In this document: positions 45,905-56,017 of the stretch, piece after piece | Layout: each line of letters begins with the position of its first letter | Numbering within the stretch: the first letter of the stretch is position 1 | Assembly: GCA_965222705.1 (NCBI GenBank) | Contig: CBDCUO010000026.1 | Span: 62,001-126,000 of the forward strand | Length of the DNA: 64,000 nucleotides | From: JAFMDF01 sp965222705 | GTDB taxonomy: Bacteria > Bacteroidota > Bacteroidia > Chitinophagales > Saprospiraceae | Reading direction: 5' to 3' | Translations under genes and position numbers: made by a program | The notes under the pieces: generated by a model | The model's database searches: none | Told to the model about the DNA's origin: nothing | The model's input: the letters and a program-made list of their open reading frames with translations, nothing else

Positions 45905-47173
45905 ATGAATATTTTAATACTAGGAGGAGGGGGAAGAGAGCATACATTTGCTTGGAAAATTAGTCAAAGCCCACATTGCAAAAATTTATTTATTGCACCT
46001 GGAAACGCAGGCACTCAAAATCACGGAGTCAATATCCCTGTTAGCCCCACCAATTTTGAGGCAGTAAAGAAAATCGTACTAGATAAAAAAATTGATATGG
46101 TCATCGTTGGGCCAGAAGCCCCTTTAGTCAAGGGTATTTACGATTTTTTCAAAGCTGATAAAATACTCAAAGACATTGCTATCATCGGTCCCTCTGCTGA
46201 AGCTGCTCAACTAGAAGGGAGCAAAGCCTTCGCCAAGGCCTTCATGCAGAAACAAAACATTCCAACAGCCAATTATAAAGAATTTACACGAGCGAACCTT
46301 GACGAGGGGTTAAGCTACATTGATCAACAAACACCGCCCATCGTCCTGAAGGCAGATGGTTTGGCGGCTGGAAAGGGCGTACTTATTTTAGATAATAAAG
46401 CAATAGCCAAAAAAGAATTCACGGCTATGTTGGATGGCAAATTTGGCACAGCTAGTAAAAAAGTGGTGGTCGAAGATTTTCTGGACGGGATAGAGTTTTC
46501 CGTTTTTATTTTGACCGATGGAAAATCCTATAAAATACTGCCGATTGCCAAAGATTATAAAAGAATAGGAGAAGGCGATACAGGCTTGAACACAGGCGGA
46601 ATGGGGGCGATTTCCCCTGTTCCCTTTGTAGATGTAGCTTTAATGAGGAAAGTAGAACGACGCATTATTATACCCACTATTGAGGGCATTCAAAAAGAAG
46701 GACTGGACTACAAAGGTTTTATCTTCATTGGCTTGATAAAAGTAGGGGAGGATCCCTATGTAATAGAGTATAATTGTAGAATGGGGGATCCCGAAACGGA
46801 AGTGGTGCTGCCGAGACTGCAAAACGATTTGGTAGAAATGCTATTGGCATTGACGAAAGGAAACTTATCCACCATTAATGTCGAAATTGACGAGCGGGCG
46901 GCAACGACCATTATGCTGGTTTCCGGCGGTTATCCAGAAGTCTATGAAAAGGGCAAAAAAATGACCGGTTTTTCAACAATAAATGATAGTATTCTATTCC
47001 ATGCAGGGACTCGGCTGGTCAATGACGAAATACTGACCAATGGCGGAAGGGTACTTGCTATTACTTCTTATGGAGAAAAATTTCAAAATGCACTAGCTAT
47101 CTCAAAAAAAAATGCTGAAAAAATTGCTTTTGATAAAAAATATTACCGGAAAGACATTGGTTTCGATTTGTAA
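45905..47173 (+). CDS. purD: Phosphoribosylamine-glycine ligase
   Basis: The ATG at 45905 gives MNILILGGGGREHT, the standard PurD N-terminus; the in-frame GTG at 45836 overlaps arsR and is rejected. The 422-residue ATP-grasp enzyme shows VGPEAPLVKG, KADGLAAGKGV, YNCRMGDPETE and NTGGMGAISP. It makes glycinamide ribonucleotide, the second step of purine synthesis. No other pur genes are adjacent. Confidence 0.97.
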   Translation: MNILILGGGGREHTFAWKISQSPHCKNLFIAPGNAGTQNHGVNIPVSPTNFEAVKKIVLDKKIDMVIVGPEAPLVKGIYDFFKADKILKDIAIIGPSAEAAQLEGSKAFAKAFMQKQNIPTANYKEFTRANLDEGLSYIDQQTPPIVLKADGLAAGKGVLILDNKAIAKKEFTAMLDGKFGTASKKVVVEDFLDGIEFSVFILTDGKSYKILPIAKDYKRIGEGDTGLNTGGMGAISPVPFVDVALMRKVERRIIIPTIEGIQKEGLDYKGFIFIGLIKVGEDPYVIEYNCRMGDPETEVVLPRLQNDLVEMLLALTKGNLSTINVEIDERAATTIMLVSGGYPEVYEKGKKMTGFSTINDSILFHAGTRLVNDEILTNGGRVLAITSYGEKFQNALAISKKNAEKIAFDKKYYRKDIGFDL

Positions 47174-47230
47174 TAAAAATGAAAAACAGGACCTTTTCAG
47201 TAATGATTAAGATAAACTCGTGGCGGTAGA

Positions 47231-49696
47231 ATGATTTATTCCATTCAACAGATAGTAGAAATAACGGAAGGAAAGCCGCTCAACTTACCATTAATTGAAA
47301 CCCAAATAGAGCGGTTACTCTTTGACTCTAGGCATTTGGTCTTTCCCAATCGAACGCTGTTTTTTGCTTTTAAAAGCAAACGCCAAGACGGGCATCATTT
47401 TATTAAGGAATTGTACCGGCAGGGAGTCAGAAACTTTATAGTTACACAAAATTTTAACTCTGCCGCATTTCCTTCTGCCAACTTTATTTTAGTGGAAGAC
47501 AGTGTTCGGGCACTCCAGCAACTGGCTGTTTTTCATCGGCGGCAATTTTCTTTAAAAACGATAGGCATCACCGGAAGTAATGGGAAAACTATCATTAAAG
47601 AATGGCTTTATCAATTGCTACATACCGATTTTCAAATTATCAGAAATCCAGGGAGTTATAATTCTCAAATCGGAGTCCCGCTTTCCGTTTGGCAAATTGA
47701 AGAAGAACACAATCTAGGCATTTTTGAAGCAGGGATTTCTAAAGTGGGCGAAATGGAAAAAATTGCACCGGTTATTGATTGTGAAATGGGCATTTTTACC
47801 AATATTGGGGAAGCGCACAGCGAAGGATTTGACTCAAAAGAGGAAAAAATTAATGAAAAATTAAAGCTTTTTGACCAAACCGAAACAATCGTCTATTGCA
47901 GAGATAATGAAATAGTTGATATTGTTTTTCAAAAAATAAAAAATAAAAAGTTAGTCTCTTGGTCTCAAAAAAAAGAAGCGGATCTACGAATAATAGCCAT
48001 TTCAAAAAAAGAAAAAGCGAGCGAAATCACAATTGCTTTCCAGCTTAATCGCTTTGCATTTTCTATTCCATTCACAGACTCTGCTTCGATAGAAAACGCC
48101 ATTCATTGCTGCGCGATAATGCTTTTATTGAAAGTCCCCATTGCGAAAATTCAAAAAGGAATGCCCAAGCTGGAGCCGGTGTCCATGAGACTGGAGGTCA
48201 AAGAGGGTATCAACGGTTGTACAATTATCAACGATAGTTATAACTCGGATTTAACTTCTTTGGAATTGGCTTTAAATTTTGCGACCAAAAGCCGTTCAAA
48301 TAATAAATTCCTATTGATTCTTTCAGACATTTTTCAAAGTGGCCAGTCGCCCGATGTGCTTTATAAAAAAGTTGCCCACTTAATTATTGCTAAAAAAGTA
48401 GATAGCTTGGTTGCTATCGGAAAAGAAATTAGTGCGATAAAAAAATACCTGCCCAAGGATTTTTCTGTTGCTTTTTTTAAAAATACAGCCAATTTTTTGA
48501 AGGCATTTAAATCCAAGGATTTTTATTCCAATACAATCCTCTTAAAGGGAGCGCGAGTGTTTGAGTTTGAAAAAATAGTCAATCGTTTTGAAGAAAAAGT
48601 ACACAAAACGGTCTTGGAAGTAGATTTGAGTGCGATCATCCATAACTTAAAAGTATATGGACAATATCTAAATTCGAACACAAAATTAATGGCGATGGTC
48701 AAAGCGTCTGCTTATGGAAGCGGAAGTGTCGAAGTAGCCAAAATATTGGAATTTTACAAGGCGGATTATTTGGCAGTTGCTTATGCGGATGAAGGGGTAG
48801 AACTGAGAAAGGCAGGTATTCAGCTACCCATTCTTGTTTTGAATCCCGAAGAAGCGAGTTTTTCAGTGATGGTTCGTTATCAGTTAGAACCAGAAATGTA
48901 TAGCATTGAATTGTTTCGACGATTATTAGACTTTCTTCCCCCTTCCCAATCTATTTCTATTCATATAAAGTTGGATACGGGCATGCATCGACTGGGATTT
49001 GAAGAAAAAAATATAGCTACTTTGCTTGACCTTTTGAAAACACGCCCCTCTGTCAAAGTCAAAAGCATTTTCTCTCATTTGGCAGCGAGTGATATGGCGG
49101 CGCATGACGCTTTTAGCCGAGAGCAAGTGGATCGGTTTTTGAAAATGTACGAATTGGTTTGTTCGAATCTAAGGTATCGCCCCATTCGGCATATTTTGAA
49201 TTCGAGCGGAATACTTCGTTTCCCACAATACCAGCTAGATATGGTGCGTTTGGGGATTGGACTGTATGGCATAGACAGTAGCGGAATAGTTCAGCAGCAA
49301 TTAAAGGTGGTAAATACTTTAAAAGCAACCATTTCTCAAATAAAAACGATTGCTGGAGAAGCCACCATTGGTTATAATAGAAGTGGAAAGATCAACCAGT
49401 CTAAAAGAATTGCCACTATCACTATTGGCTACGCAGACGGTTTAGCCAGGAAAACAGGAAACGGAAAGTATAAAGTTTCCGTACAAGGTCAAAAAGCACC
49501 GATTATTGGAAATGTGTGCATGGATATGTGTATGATAGATATAAGTGACATTCCCAATGCAAAAGTCGGCGATGAAGTTGTGATATTTGGAAGTTCTCCA
49601 GGCGTTGAAGAATTGGCGAATTGCTTGGGAACTATCCCTTATGAGGTTTTCACAGGGGTTTCTAACAGGGTCAAGCGCATTTATTTTAGAACTTGA
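47231..49696 (+). CDS. murF-alr: Bifunctional MurF ligase / alanine racemase
   Basis: The 821-residue fusion has a MurF half (about 1-450) with P-loop GITGSNGKTIIKEW and the ligase motifs FEAGISKVGEM and INDSYNSD. The alanine racemase half starts near 455 and has PLP lysine in MVKASAYGSG and the catalytic Tyr in TIGYNRSGK. Its C-terminal segment is VCMDMCMIDISD. It makes D-Ala and joins D-Ala-D-Ala to UDP-MurNAc-tripeptide, so one protein carries out two peptidoglycan steps. Such fusions are widespread in Bacteroidota. Confidence 0.96.
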   Translation: MIYSIQQIVEITEGKPLNLPLIETQIERLLFDSRHLVFPNRTLFFAFKSKRQDGHHFIKELYRQGVRNFIVTQNFNSAAFPSANFILVEDSVRALQQLAVFHRRQFSLKTIGITGSNGKTIIKEWLYQLLHTDFQIIRNPGSYNSQIGVPLSVWQIEEEHNLGIFEAGISKVGEMEKIAPVIDCEMGIFTNIGEAHSEGFDSKEEKINEKLKLFDQTETIVYCRDNEIVDIVFQKIKNKKLVSWSQKKEADLRIIAISKKEKASEITIAFQLNRFAFSIPFTDSASIENAIHCCAIMLLLKVPIAKIQKGMPKLEPVSMRLEVKEGINGCTIINDSYNSDLTSLELALNFATKSRSNNKFLLILSDIFQSGQSPDVLYKKVAHLIIAKKVDSLVAIGKEISAIKKYLPKDFSVAFFKNTANFLKAFKSKDFYSNTILLKGARVFEFEKIVNRFEEKVHKTVLEVDLSAIIHNLKVYGQYLNSNTKLMAMVKASAYGSGSVEVAKILEFYKADYLAVAYADEGVELRKAGIQLPILVLNPEEASFSVMVRYQLEPEMYSIELFRRLLDFLPPSQSISIHIKLDTGMHRLGFEEKNIATLLDLLKTRPSVKVKSIFSHLAASDMAAHDAFSREQVDRFLKMYELVCSNLRYRPIRHILNSSGILRFPQYQLDMVRLGIGLYGIDSSGIVQQQLKVVNTLKATISQIKTIAGEATIGYNRSGKINQSKRIATITIGYADGLARKTGNGKYKVSVQGQKAPIIGNVCMDMCMIDISDIPNAKVGDEVVIFGSSPGVEELANCLGTIPYEVFTGVSNRVKRIYFRT

Positions 49697-49836
49697 AAAA
49701 ACAGATCCTCTTTTGCAGGCTGTTAAAGATATTTTAAAGTCCACCTGGAATAAGTCCTTGCAGGCGGTGTACCATTTTTATTTTTGCTAATTTTGTGTTC
49801 GCCTAAAATCAGATACTTAAAAAATTATTTTTCCCA

Positions 49837-51795
49837 ATGATAAAGCAATTTATATTATTCCTTTTTATTGCTTTGGCTGTGCCTGCTACATTAGCTGGCC
49901 AGCCCAGCGACGACCCCGTGCTTTTTTCTGTTCAGAAGAACCCAGTTCACGTTTCCGAGTTTTTGTACATCTATTCCAAAACAAATCGAAACAAAGCAGA
50001 TTTTTCCAAAGCTTCTTTAGAGGAATATTTGGATTTATATACCAAATTTAAATTAAAGGTTCAGCGAGCGAAAGATATGCGTTTAGATACTATCCAGGCA
50101 CTCCAGAAAGAATTGGCTGGCTACAGAAAACAATTGGCAGACTCTTACTTGATTGACAAAGAAGTAACAGAAAAACTGATAAAAGAGGCTTATGAAAGGT
50201 CTTTAAAAGACATTAATATTAGCCATATTATGATTGCCCTAAAGAAAAACCCCAGCCCAAAAGATACTTTATTTGCTTATCAAAGAGTGATCGCTATCAA
50301 GGAAAAGCTGGACGGAGGAATGAGTTTTGAAGAGGCCGCCAAAACGCTATCGGATGATAAATCAGCCCAAACCAATAATGGAAATATTGGCTATTTTACT
50401 TCGCCTCTACCCAATGGGTTTTATGATTTTGAATCGGCCGCCTACAACTTGGAGGTAGGGAAATACTCCAATCCAATAAAAACGCCTTTGGGCTATCATA
50501 TTGTAAAACGGAGTGCCGAGCGACCAGCCCGAGGAGAAATCGAAGCTGCTCATATTTTGATTAGGCATAAAGACCCCAATGCTGCAACCAAAATTGACAG
50601 CCTATATCGATTATTACAGGCTGGCAGCGATTTTGAAGAATTAGCCAAGCAAAATTCCTCCGACAAGTTAACAGCTGCAAAAGGGGGTTATGTTGGCTTT
50701 TTTGGAATTAGTAAATATGAAAAAGCCTTTGAAGATGCGGCCTTTGCCTTAGAAAGAGACGGAGAATTTTCTAAGCCTGTAAAAACATTAGCCGGCTGGC
50801 ATATTATCAAAAGAATTAGCCACAAACCCATTCCTGAATATGACAAAGCCAAAGCAAGGTTGAAAGCTCGTATTCAAAAGGACAGCCGCTTTGAATTGGC
50901 CAAAACCACAATGGTCAACCGGATAAAAACGGATAATGGCTTTAAGTCAGTGAGTGGACCTTTGAATAAATTTGCGGCAACTTTAGACAAAGAATTTCTC
51001 ACCTATCGCTGGGAAGCACCAAAAGAAAAATCCGATGAAATCCTCTTTGTACTGGGAAAAGAAAAGCATACATTGGGGCAATTTACTGATTATTTGGAAA
51101 AGGAATCTCGAAAAAGGATGCAAATGTCCCGTTCCGGTACAGTCGTAGATGTGCTGAATCAATTGTACAACGATTATGTAGATGAAGTCGCGCTAAAATA
51201 TGAGGAAAGAAACTTAGAAGCCAAATATCCTGATTTCAAGGCTTTGATGAGGGAGTACGAAGAAGGCATTTTGTTATTTGAAATTACCAAAAATGAAGTA
51301 TGGGATAAAGCCTCCCAGGATACGATTGGTTTAGCTAATTTTTATAACAAAAATAAGGATCGCTATAAATGGGGCAAGCGGGCAGTAGTCAGCAACTATA
51401 CCCTAAAAGATGCGGCACATTTGGTTGACAAGGTAGAAAAATTTGCAAAAAATAATCCCCCCAAAGCTGTCCTAGCAAAATTTAATACCACGGACAAAAA
51501 GCCACTACTGCATCAGGAACTAGTCGTTGAAAAGGGCAGAAACAAGCGAGTAGATGCTTTAGAATGGAAAGCTGGAACATTCTCTGAAATGGAAATGGAT
51601 AGAAAAAATAAGACCATTACTTTTATGAAAGTGGAGGAAATCCTAAATTCCACAACTAAAAAACTGAGCGAAGCTAGAGGATATGTGGTAGCGGATTATC
51701 AAGATTTTTTGGAAAAACAATGGCTGGCAGAACTAAGAAAAGCCTATAAGGTTCGAGTAGATAAAAAAGTATTTAAGAGCCTCATCAAAAAATAG
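49837..51795 (+). CDS. Periplasmic peptidyl-prolyl isomerase, PpiC/SurA type
   Basis: The 652-residue protein has a signal peptide (about 1-20) and a helical chaperone region. Two parvulin domains follow (about 125-230 and 250-345), each with IMIALKK-like or HILIRHK starts, and NIGYFTSPLPNGFYDFE and GGYVGFFG-like cores. A long C-terminal region follows. It is the first of three consecutive parvulin-type genes and would assist outer-membrane protein folding. A TAATTTTG box at 49788-49795 may be the -7 element. Confidence 0.9.
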   Translation: MIKQFILFLFIALAVPATLAGQPSDDPVLFSVQKNPVHVSEFLYIYSKTNRNKADFSKASLEEYLDLYTKFKLKVQRAKDMRLDTIQALQKELAGYRKQLADSYLIDKEVTEKLIKEAYERSLKDINISHIMIALKKNPSPKDTLFAYQRVIAIKEKLDGGMSFEEAAKTLSDDKSAQTNNGNIGYFTSPLPNGFYDFESAAYNLEVGKYSNPIKTPLGYHIVKRSAERPARGEIEAAHILIRHKDPNAATKIDSLYRLLQAGSDFEELAKQNSSDKLTAAKGGYVGFFGISKYEKAFEDAAFALERDGEFSKPVKTLAGWHIIKRISHKPIPEYDKAKARLKARIQKDSRFELAKTTMVNRIKTDNGFKSVSGPLNKFAATLDKEFLTYRWEAPKEKSDEILFVLGKEKHTLGQFTDYLEKESRKRMQMSRSGTVVDVLNQLYNDYVDEVALKYEERNLEAKYPDFKALMREYEEGILLFEITKNEVWDKASQDTIGLANFYNKNKDRYKWGKRAVVSNYTLKDAAHLVDKVEKFAKNNPPKAVLAKFNTTDKKPLLHQELVVEKGRNKRVDALEWKAGTFSEMEMDRKNKTITFMKVEEILNSTTKKLSEARGYVVADYQDFLEKQWLAELRKAYKVRVDKKVFKSLIKK

Positions 51796-51854
51796 AAAGA
51801 TTGCTAAAGCTTTGAATTTCAACTCCTAATTCTATTTTAACCTATAAACAATAT

Positions 51855-52724
51855 ATGACTTGGGGTAGTAACCACAATTGTATCTTTTTTGTTGCCATTA
51901 TTTTTATTATTGCTTGCAATAATGCTCCTTCTACGCCGGAGGAAGGCGATCAGTTACTGGCAACAGTCTATAATAAGTCTTTATATTTATCGGAACTAGA
52001 CGGTATGCTTCCTGAAAATACTAGTTCAGAGGATAGTGTCAAAATTATTAACGCCTATGTCGAGCGTTGGATTAGAAAGAGTTTGTTGATGCAAGAAGCA
52101 GAGAAAAATATTCCTAAAGACCTGAATATTGATAAGCTGGTCAGAGATTATAGAGCTTCGCTCGTTCAGTATACTTACGAACAAAGTTTGGTAGAAAAAG
52201 AACTGGATTCTATTGTCACAAAAAGGGAATTAAATGATTTTTATGAAAAAAACAAAGAGCAGTATCAGCTAGATGCACCGATCATTCGGTGTAATTTTAT
52301 TAAAGTATCTCAAGATGCGCCAGAATTGAAACAATTGCAGAGCTTTTGGCAGAGTGATAATATGGAGGATGCTCGACCATTATTGGAATATTGTAATAAG
52401 CACGCAGAGGAGTTTTTGCTAGATGATAGCATTTGGTACAAAGTCAATATAATTGCAGAAGAATTACCTAAGGGCACTCTAACCAGCACCAATATAGGGA
52501 CTAGAAAAGAAATATCCATTAGAGATAATGATTATTTATATTTATTCAGACTTTTGGAATTAGTGAACCGGAAGGAGATTGCTCCTTTATCTTATATAGA
52601 AGACCAAGCTTCAAAGGTAATATTGCATAGGAGAAAAATAAAATTGCTAGAAGCAAAAAAAGAAGAATTATACGAGCAAGAAACCAATAAAAATAATGTG
52701 AAGGTATTTCCGGTTTCGGATTAA
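51855..52724 (+). CDS. SurA-N-like lipoprotein without parvulin core
   Basis: The 289-residue protein has a lipobox (IIACNNA, Cys near residue 21) and a SurA-type N-terminal helical domain (about 30-135), with NAYVERWIRKSLLMQEAE and a hinge at TKRELNDFYEKN. The following segment, where PPIase usually sits, is a divergent domain without the parvulin glycine pattern. It is therefore probably a chaperone without isomerase activity, lodged between two parvulin genes in an apparent operon. Confidence 0.75.
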   Translation: MTWGSNHNCIFFVAIIFIIACNNAPSTPEEGDQLLATVYNKSLYLSELDGMLPENTSSEDSVKIINAYVERWIRKSLLMQEAEKNIPKDLNIDKLVRDYRASLVQYTYEQSLVEKELDSIVTKRELNDFYEKNKEQYQLDAPIIRCNFIKVSQDAPELKQLQSFWQSDNMEDARPLLEYCNKHAEEFLLDDSIWYKVNIIAEELPKGTLTSTNIGTRKEISIRDNDYLYLFRLLELVNRKEIAPLSYIEDQASKVILHRRKIKLLEAKKEELYEQETNKNNVKVFPVSD

Positions 52725-52745
52725 AAGAATGATAAAAACAGTAGG

Positions 52746-54107
52746 ATGAAATGTAAATATATTATAACACTTGTTTGCCTATTGATTTCCCATTTGGGTT
52801 TTAGTCAAAAAGTAGTGGTTGATAAAGTGATTGCCAAAATAGGAAGCGAATTAGTATTACTTTCAGAACTGGAAGAGCAGTACGCGTATGCCGCAAGCCA
52901 ACAGGGTCCGCTTCCCTCCAACGCTCGTTGTGCGATTTTAGAACAATTACTGGCCCAAAAACTATTATTGAATCAAGCGAAACTAGATAGTATCGAAGTG
53001 AGTGATGAAGAAGTAGAAACCCAATTGAGCGCCAGGTTTGAAAGAATCTTGCAAATGATGGGAGGAGATACTGAGCAATTTGAAGCTTATTACGGGCAGT
53101 CCATTCCGGAAGCGAGAGAAAGCATGCGAGCCGAATTAAAAAGCCAACTGTTAACGGATCGAATGAGGTCGCAGGTTTTAGGTTCTAAAAAGGTTACTCC
53201 TTCTGAGGTAAAGGCTTTTTTTGATCGCATCCCCAGCGATAGTTTGCCTTATTTTAATTCGGAAGTAGAGATTCGGGAAATTGTAATGAAACCCAAAATA
53301 AATGCGGAGCAAGAAAGAATAGCCAAGGAAAAACTGGAAGAAATTCGCAGGAGAATTATGGAAGACGGAGAAGATTTTGCCGAATTGGCTCGTAAGTACT
53401 CCGATGATCCTGGTTCTGGCCGACAAGGTGGAGATTTGGGGATGACCAAACGGGGAAGTTTTGTGCCTGAATTTGAAGCGGCTGCTTATAATTTAGAACC
53501 AAAAGAAATTTCCAAAATTATAAAATCAGAATTTGGCTTTCACTTGATTCAATTAATAGAAAGAAGGGGAAATTCTATTCATACTCGCCACATTTTAATT
53601 AAACCCGAAATAACGGATGCTGATTTAGAATTGACCAGGCACAAGCTTGATAGCATTAGGCATCTTATTATGGCGGATTCTATTACTTTTTCCAGAGCGG
53701 TTAAGAGGTTTTCTAACGATAAAGTCCAAAGTTATAATAATGACGGATTAATGGTGAATCCTCAATCTGGCAATGCTATTTTTGAAATAGGTGATTTGGA
53801 GCCTGACATTTATTTTACTATTGATACTATGAAGATTGGGGAGGTTTCTGCGCCAATTCAATATAGAGATCCTACCGGAGAAGTTTTGTATAGGGTTATC
53901 TTATTACAGTCTAGAACCAGCCCTCATAAAGCCAGCCTCAGTTTAGATTATTCTAAAATCCAAGTCGCTGCTGTGAATGAGAAGAAAGCCAGATTTCTCA
54001 GTGAATGGATAGAAGGTAAGATTGATGTTACCTTTATAGATATTGATAAAGACTACCAGGATTGCATAGCACTTCAGAAGTGGATAAAGACTCCTGTCCG
54101 CCCCTAG
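52746..54107 (+). CDS. surA: SurA-like peptidyl-prolyl isomerase
   Basis: The 453-residue protein has a signal peptide (about 1-20), a SurA N-terminal domain with KIGSELVLLSELEEQY, and a well-conserved parvulin domain (about 175-270) with SEVEIREIVMKPK, DDPGSGRQGGDLGMTKRG and a SEFGFHLIQLIERRG end. A second, poorly conserved parvulin domain follows (about 276-385). It is the most canonical SurA of the three-gene cluster and would escort outer-membrane proteins to the BAM complex. It is convergent with the acyl-CoA dehydrogenase gene, with 7 bases between them. Confidence 0.9.
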   Translation: MKCKYIITLVCLLISHLGFSQKVVVDKVIAKIGSELVLLSELEEQYAYAASQQGPLPSNARCAILEQLLAQKLLLNQAKLDSIEVSDEEVETQLSARFERILQMMGGDTEQFEAYYGQSIPEARESMRAELKSQLLTDRMRSQVLGSKKVTPSEVKAFFDRIPSDSLPYFNSEVEIREIVMKPKINAEQERIAKEKLEEIRRRIMEDGEDFAELARKYSDDPGSGRQGGDLGMTKRGSFVPEFEAAAYNLEPKEISKIIKSEFGFHLIQLIERRGNSIHTRHILIKPEITDADLELTRHKLDSIRHLIMADSITFSRAVKRFSNDKVQSYNNDGLMVNPQSGNAIFEIGDLEPDIYFTIDTMKIGEVSAPIQYRDPTGEVLYRVILLQSRTSPHKASLSLDYSKIQVAAVNEKKARFLSEWIEGKIDVTFIDIDKDYQDCIALQKWIKTPVRP

Positions 54108-54114
54108 CGATATG

Positions 54115-55296
54115 CTACACGCTTACTAAGGAAGGGGCAATAGGTAAATAGAGTTGATCTTTAAAAATATTTCTGGAGATAACAATTCGTTGAATTTCAG
54201 AGGTGCCTTCATAAATCTGAGTGATTTTGGCATCGCGCATTAATCTTTCCACATGGTATTCTTTTACGTACCCATAACCCCCGTGAACTTGTACTGCTTC
54301 GACCGTGTGTTTCATGGCTACCTCAGAGGCAAATAGCTTTGCCATAGAGCCAGCCGCATCATAGTCCATATTTTGGTCCTTTAGCCAAGCCGCTCGATAA
54401 ACCATCATTTTTGCGGCCTCAATATCGGTTGCCATACTAGCCAATTTAAAACCAACTGCTTGGTGTAGGGCAATGGGTTTGCCAAAAGCGGTTCTTTCTT
54501 TGGAATATTTTGCTGCCAATTCGTATGCCCCACCGGCTATTCCCAAGGCTTGTGCAGCAATTCCAATCCGCCCACCTGACAGGGTTTTCATGGCAAATTT
54601 GAATCCAAAACCGTCTTCCCCGATTCGATTCTCTTTAGGCACTTTCACATCGGAATACATAATGGTGTGGGTGTCCGATGCACGAATGCCCAGTTTATCT
54701 TCTTTTGCCCCGATCGTAATGCCTTCCCAATCTGTTTCTACAATAAACGCATTGATTCCTTTATGGCCTAGCGCTGGATTTGTCTGAGCAATCACTAAAT
54801 GAACGTTGGAGGTTCCTCCACTAGTGATCCAATTTTTTGTGCCATTGAGCAAGTAATAATTTCCCTTATCCTCCGCGGTGGTTCGCTGGCTAGTCGCATC
54901 GCTCCCCGCTTCGGGTTCACTCAGGCAAAAAGAGCCAATCCATTCTCCTCTGGTTAGTTTGGGTAAATATTTAGTTTTTTGAGCATCTGTCCCATATTTT
55001 TCAATTCCCCAACACACCAAAGAATTGTTAACGGACATAATCACGGAACAGGAACTATCTACTTTAGAAATTTCTTCCATTGCCAAGACGTAGGAAATGG
55101 TATCCATACCGCCGCCGCCATATTCAGGTGCGACCATCATGCCCAGGAAGCCCAATTTGCCCATAGCTTTTACCTGTTCTGTGGGATATTTCATTTTTAT
55201 GTCCCGCTCGATTACGCCAGGCAATAGTTCTTGTTGAGCAAAATTTCTGGCAGCTTCCTGAACGGCTAGTTGCTCTTCATTTAGTTGAAAAAACAT
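54115..55296 (-). CDS. Acyl-CoA dehydrogenase
   Basis: The 393-residue flavoenzyme shows CLSEPEAGSDAT and the FAD-binding segment SGGRIGIAAQALGIA. The C-terminal region has GGYGYVKEYHVERLMRDAK and IYEGTSEIQR, in which the Glu is the catalytic base of short-chain enzymes. It oxidises short-chain or branched acyl-CoAs. The length and motifs fit butyryl-CoA dehydrogenase-like enzymes; exact chain preference is not readable. No beta-oxidation partners are adjacent. Confidence 0.93.
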   Translation of the reverse strand: MFFQLNEEQLAVQEAARNFAQQELLPGVIERDIKMKYPTEQVKAMGKLGFLGMMVAPEYGGGGMDTISYVLAMEEISKVDSSCSVIMSVNNSLVCWGIEKYGTDAQKTKYLPKLTRGEWIGSFCLSEPEAGSDATSQRTTAEDKGNYYLLNGTKNWITSGGTSNVHLVIAQTNPALGHKGINAFIVETDWEGITIGAKEDKLGIRASDTHTIMYSDVKVPKENRIGEDGFGFKFAMKTLSGGRIGIAAQALGIAGGAYELAAKYSKERTAFGKPIALHQAVGFKLASMATDIEAAKMMVYRAAWLKDQNMDYDAAGSMAKLFASEVAMKHTVEAVQVHGGYGYVKEYHVERLMRDAKITQIYEGTSEIQRIVISRNIFKDQLYLPIAPSLVSV

Positions 55297-55387
55297 AAAG
55301 TATATTAAGTTGTAAAATTACTTCGGAGTAAATTTAGCGAAATTTCGCTTTTTATTAAAAAATTGTTGAACCAAAAAGATAGGAAAA

Positions 55388-56017
55388 TTAAATGCTATCT
55401 CCACGCAGTTTCCTAAATCGCTTTCTAGCCTCTACGGCAAAAGTGCTATTGGAAAAATCAATAAAAATCTTTTCATATAATTCTTTTGCCTTTTCTAGAT
55501 TCTTTAGTTGTTTTTCGTATAAGTCTGCCAGTTCGAAAAGGGCATTATCGGCTCGGATTTCCGTTGTGTGATTTTCGATAATATTTTCATACATACGAAT
55601 TGCATTTTCCCAGTTTTTTTGCTTTTTATAAATTTGTGCCTTCATATAAAAGACATCATCCTCCAGCGCATGTTCTGGAAATTTTTCTAATAAGGTATCC
55701 AGCTTTTGAAAAGCTTCTTTGAACCGATTTTGAAAAACCAATAAATCTGCTTCGGAGTAGAGCTTTAAAGAAGTGGTCGTTGAATCCAGCCCGAGATTGT
55801 CGGCAATAAAAACGGCTAGATCTAAGGCATCATTGGCGATTAATTTGGAAGTAGAAGCTTTTAATACCTTGAATTGGGTTTGTGCCCACTGAAAATCGCC
55901 GGCGTAATAAGATAGGCGGGCATTTCTAAAACGTGCTTCATGCCCTAGTATATCATCCTTAAATGCTTTATCCACTTGAGAATATAGCAGTGTGGCCTCC
56001 CATATTTCTCCCTGCAT
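55388..56017 (-). CDS. TPR protein, C-terminal fragment (frameshifted)
   Basis: This 209-residue frame opens with MQGEIWEATLLYSQV, but it continues the adjacent upstream frame: before its first Met the same frame reads ADFYL, matching the end EGKIKL of the middle fragment if one G is restored (TTGCA to TTGGCA at 56031-56034). It contains about five TPR-like repeats and ends with EARKRFRKLRGDSI. Treat it as part of one gene of about 600 codons spanning 55388-57191. Confidence 0.8.
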   Translation of the reverse strand: MQGEIWEATLLYSQVDKAFKDDILGHEARFRNARLSYYAGDFQWAQTQFKVLKASTSKLIANDALDLAVFIADNLGLDSTTTSLKLYSEADLLVFQNRFKEAFQKLDTLLEKFPEHALEDDVFYMKAQIYKKQKNWENAIRMYENIIENHTTEIRADNALFELADLYEKQLKNLEKAKELYEKIFIDFSNSTFAVEARKRFRKLRGDSI

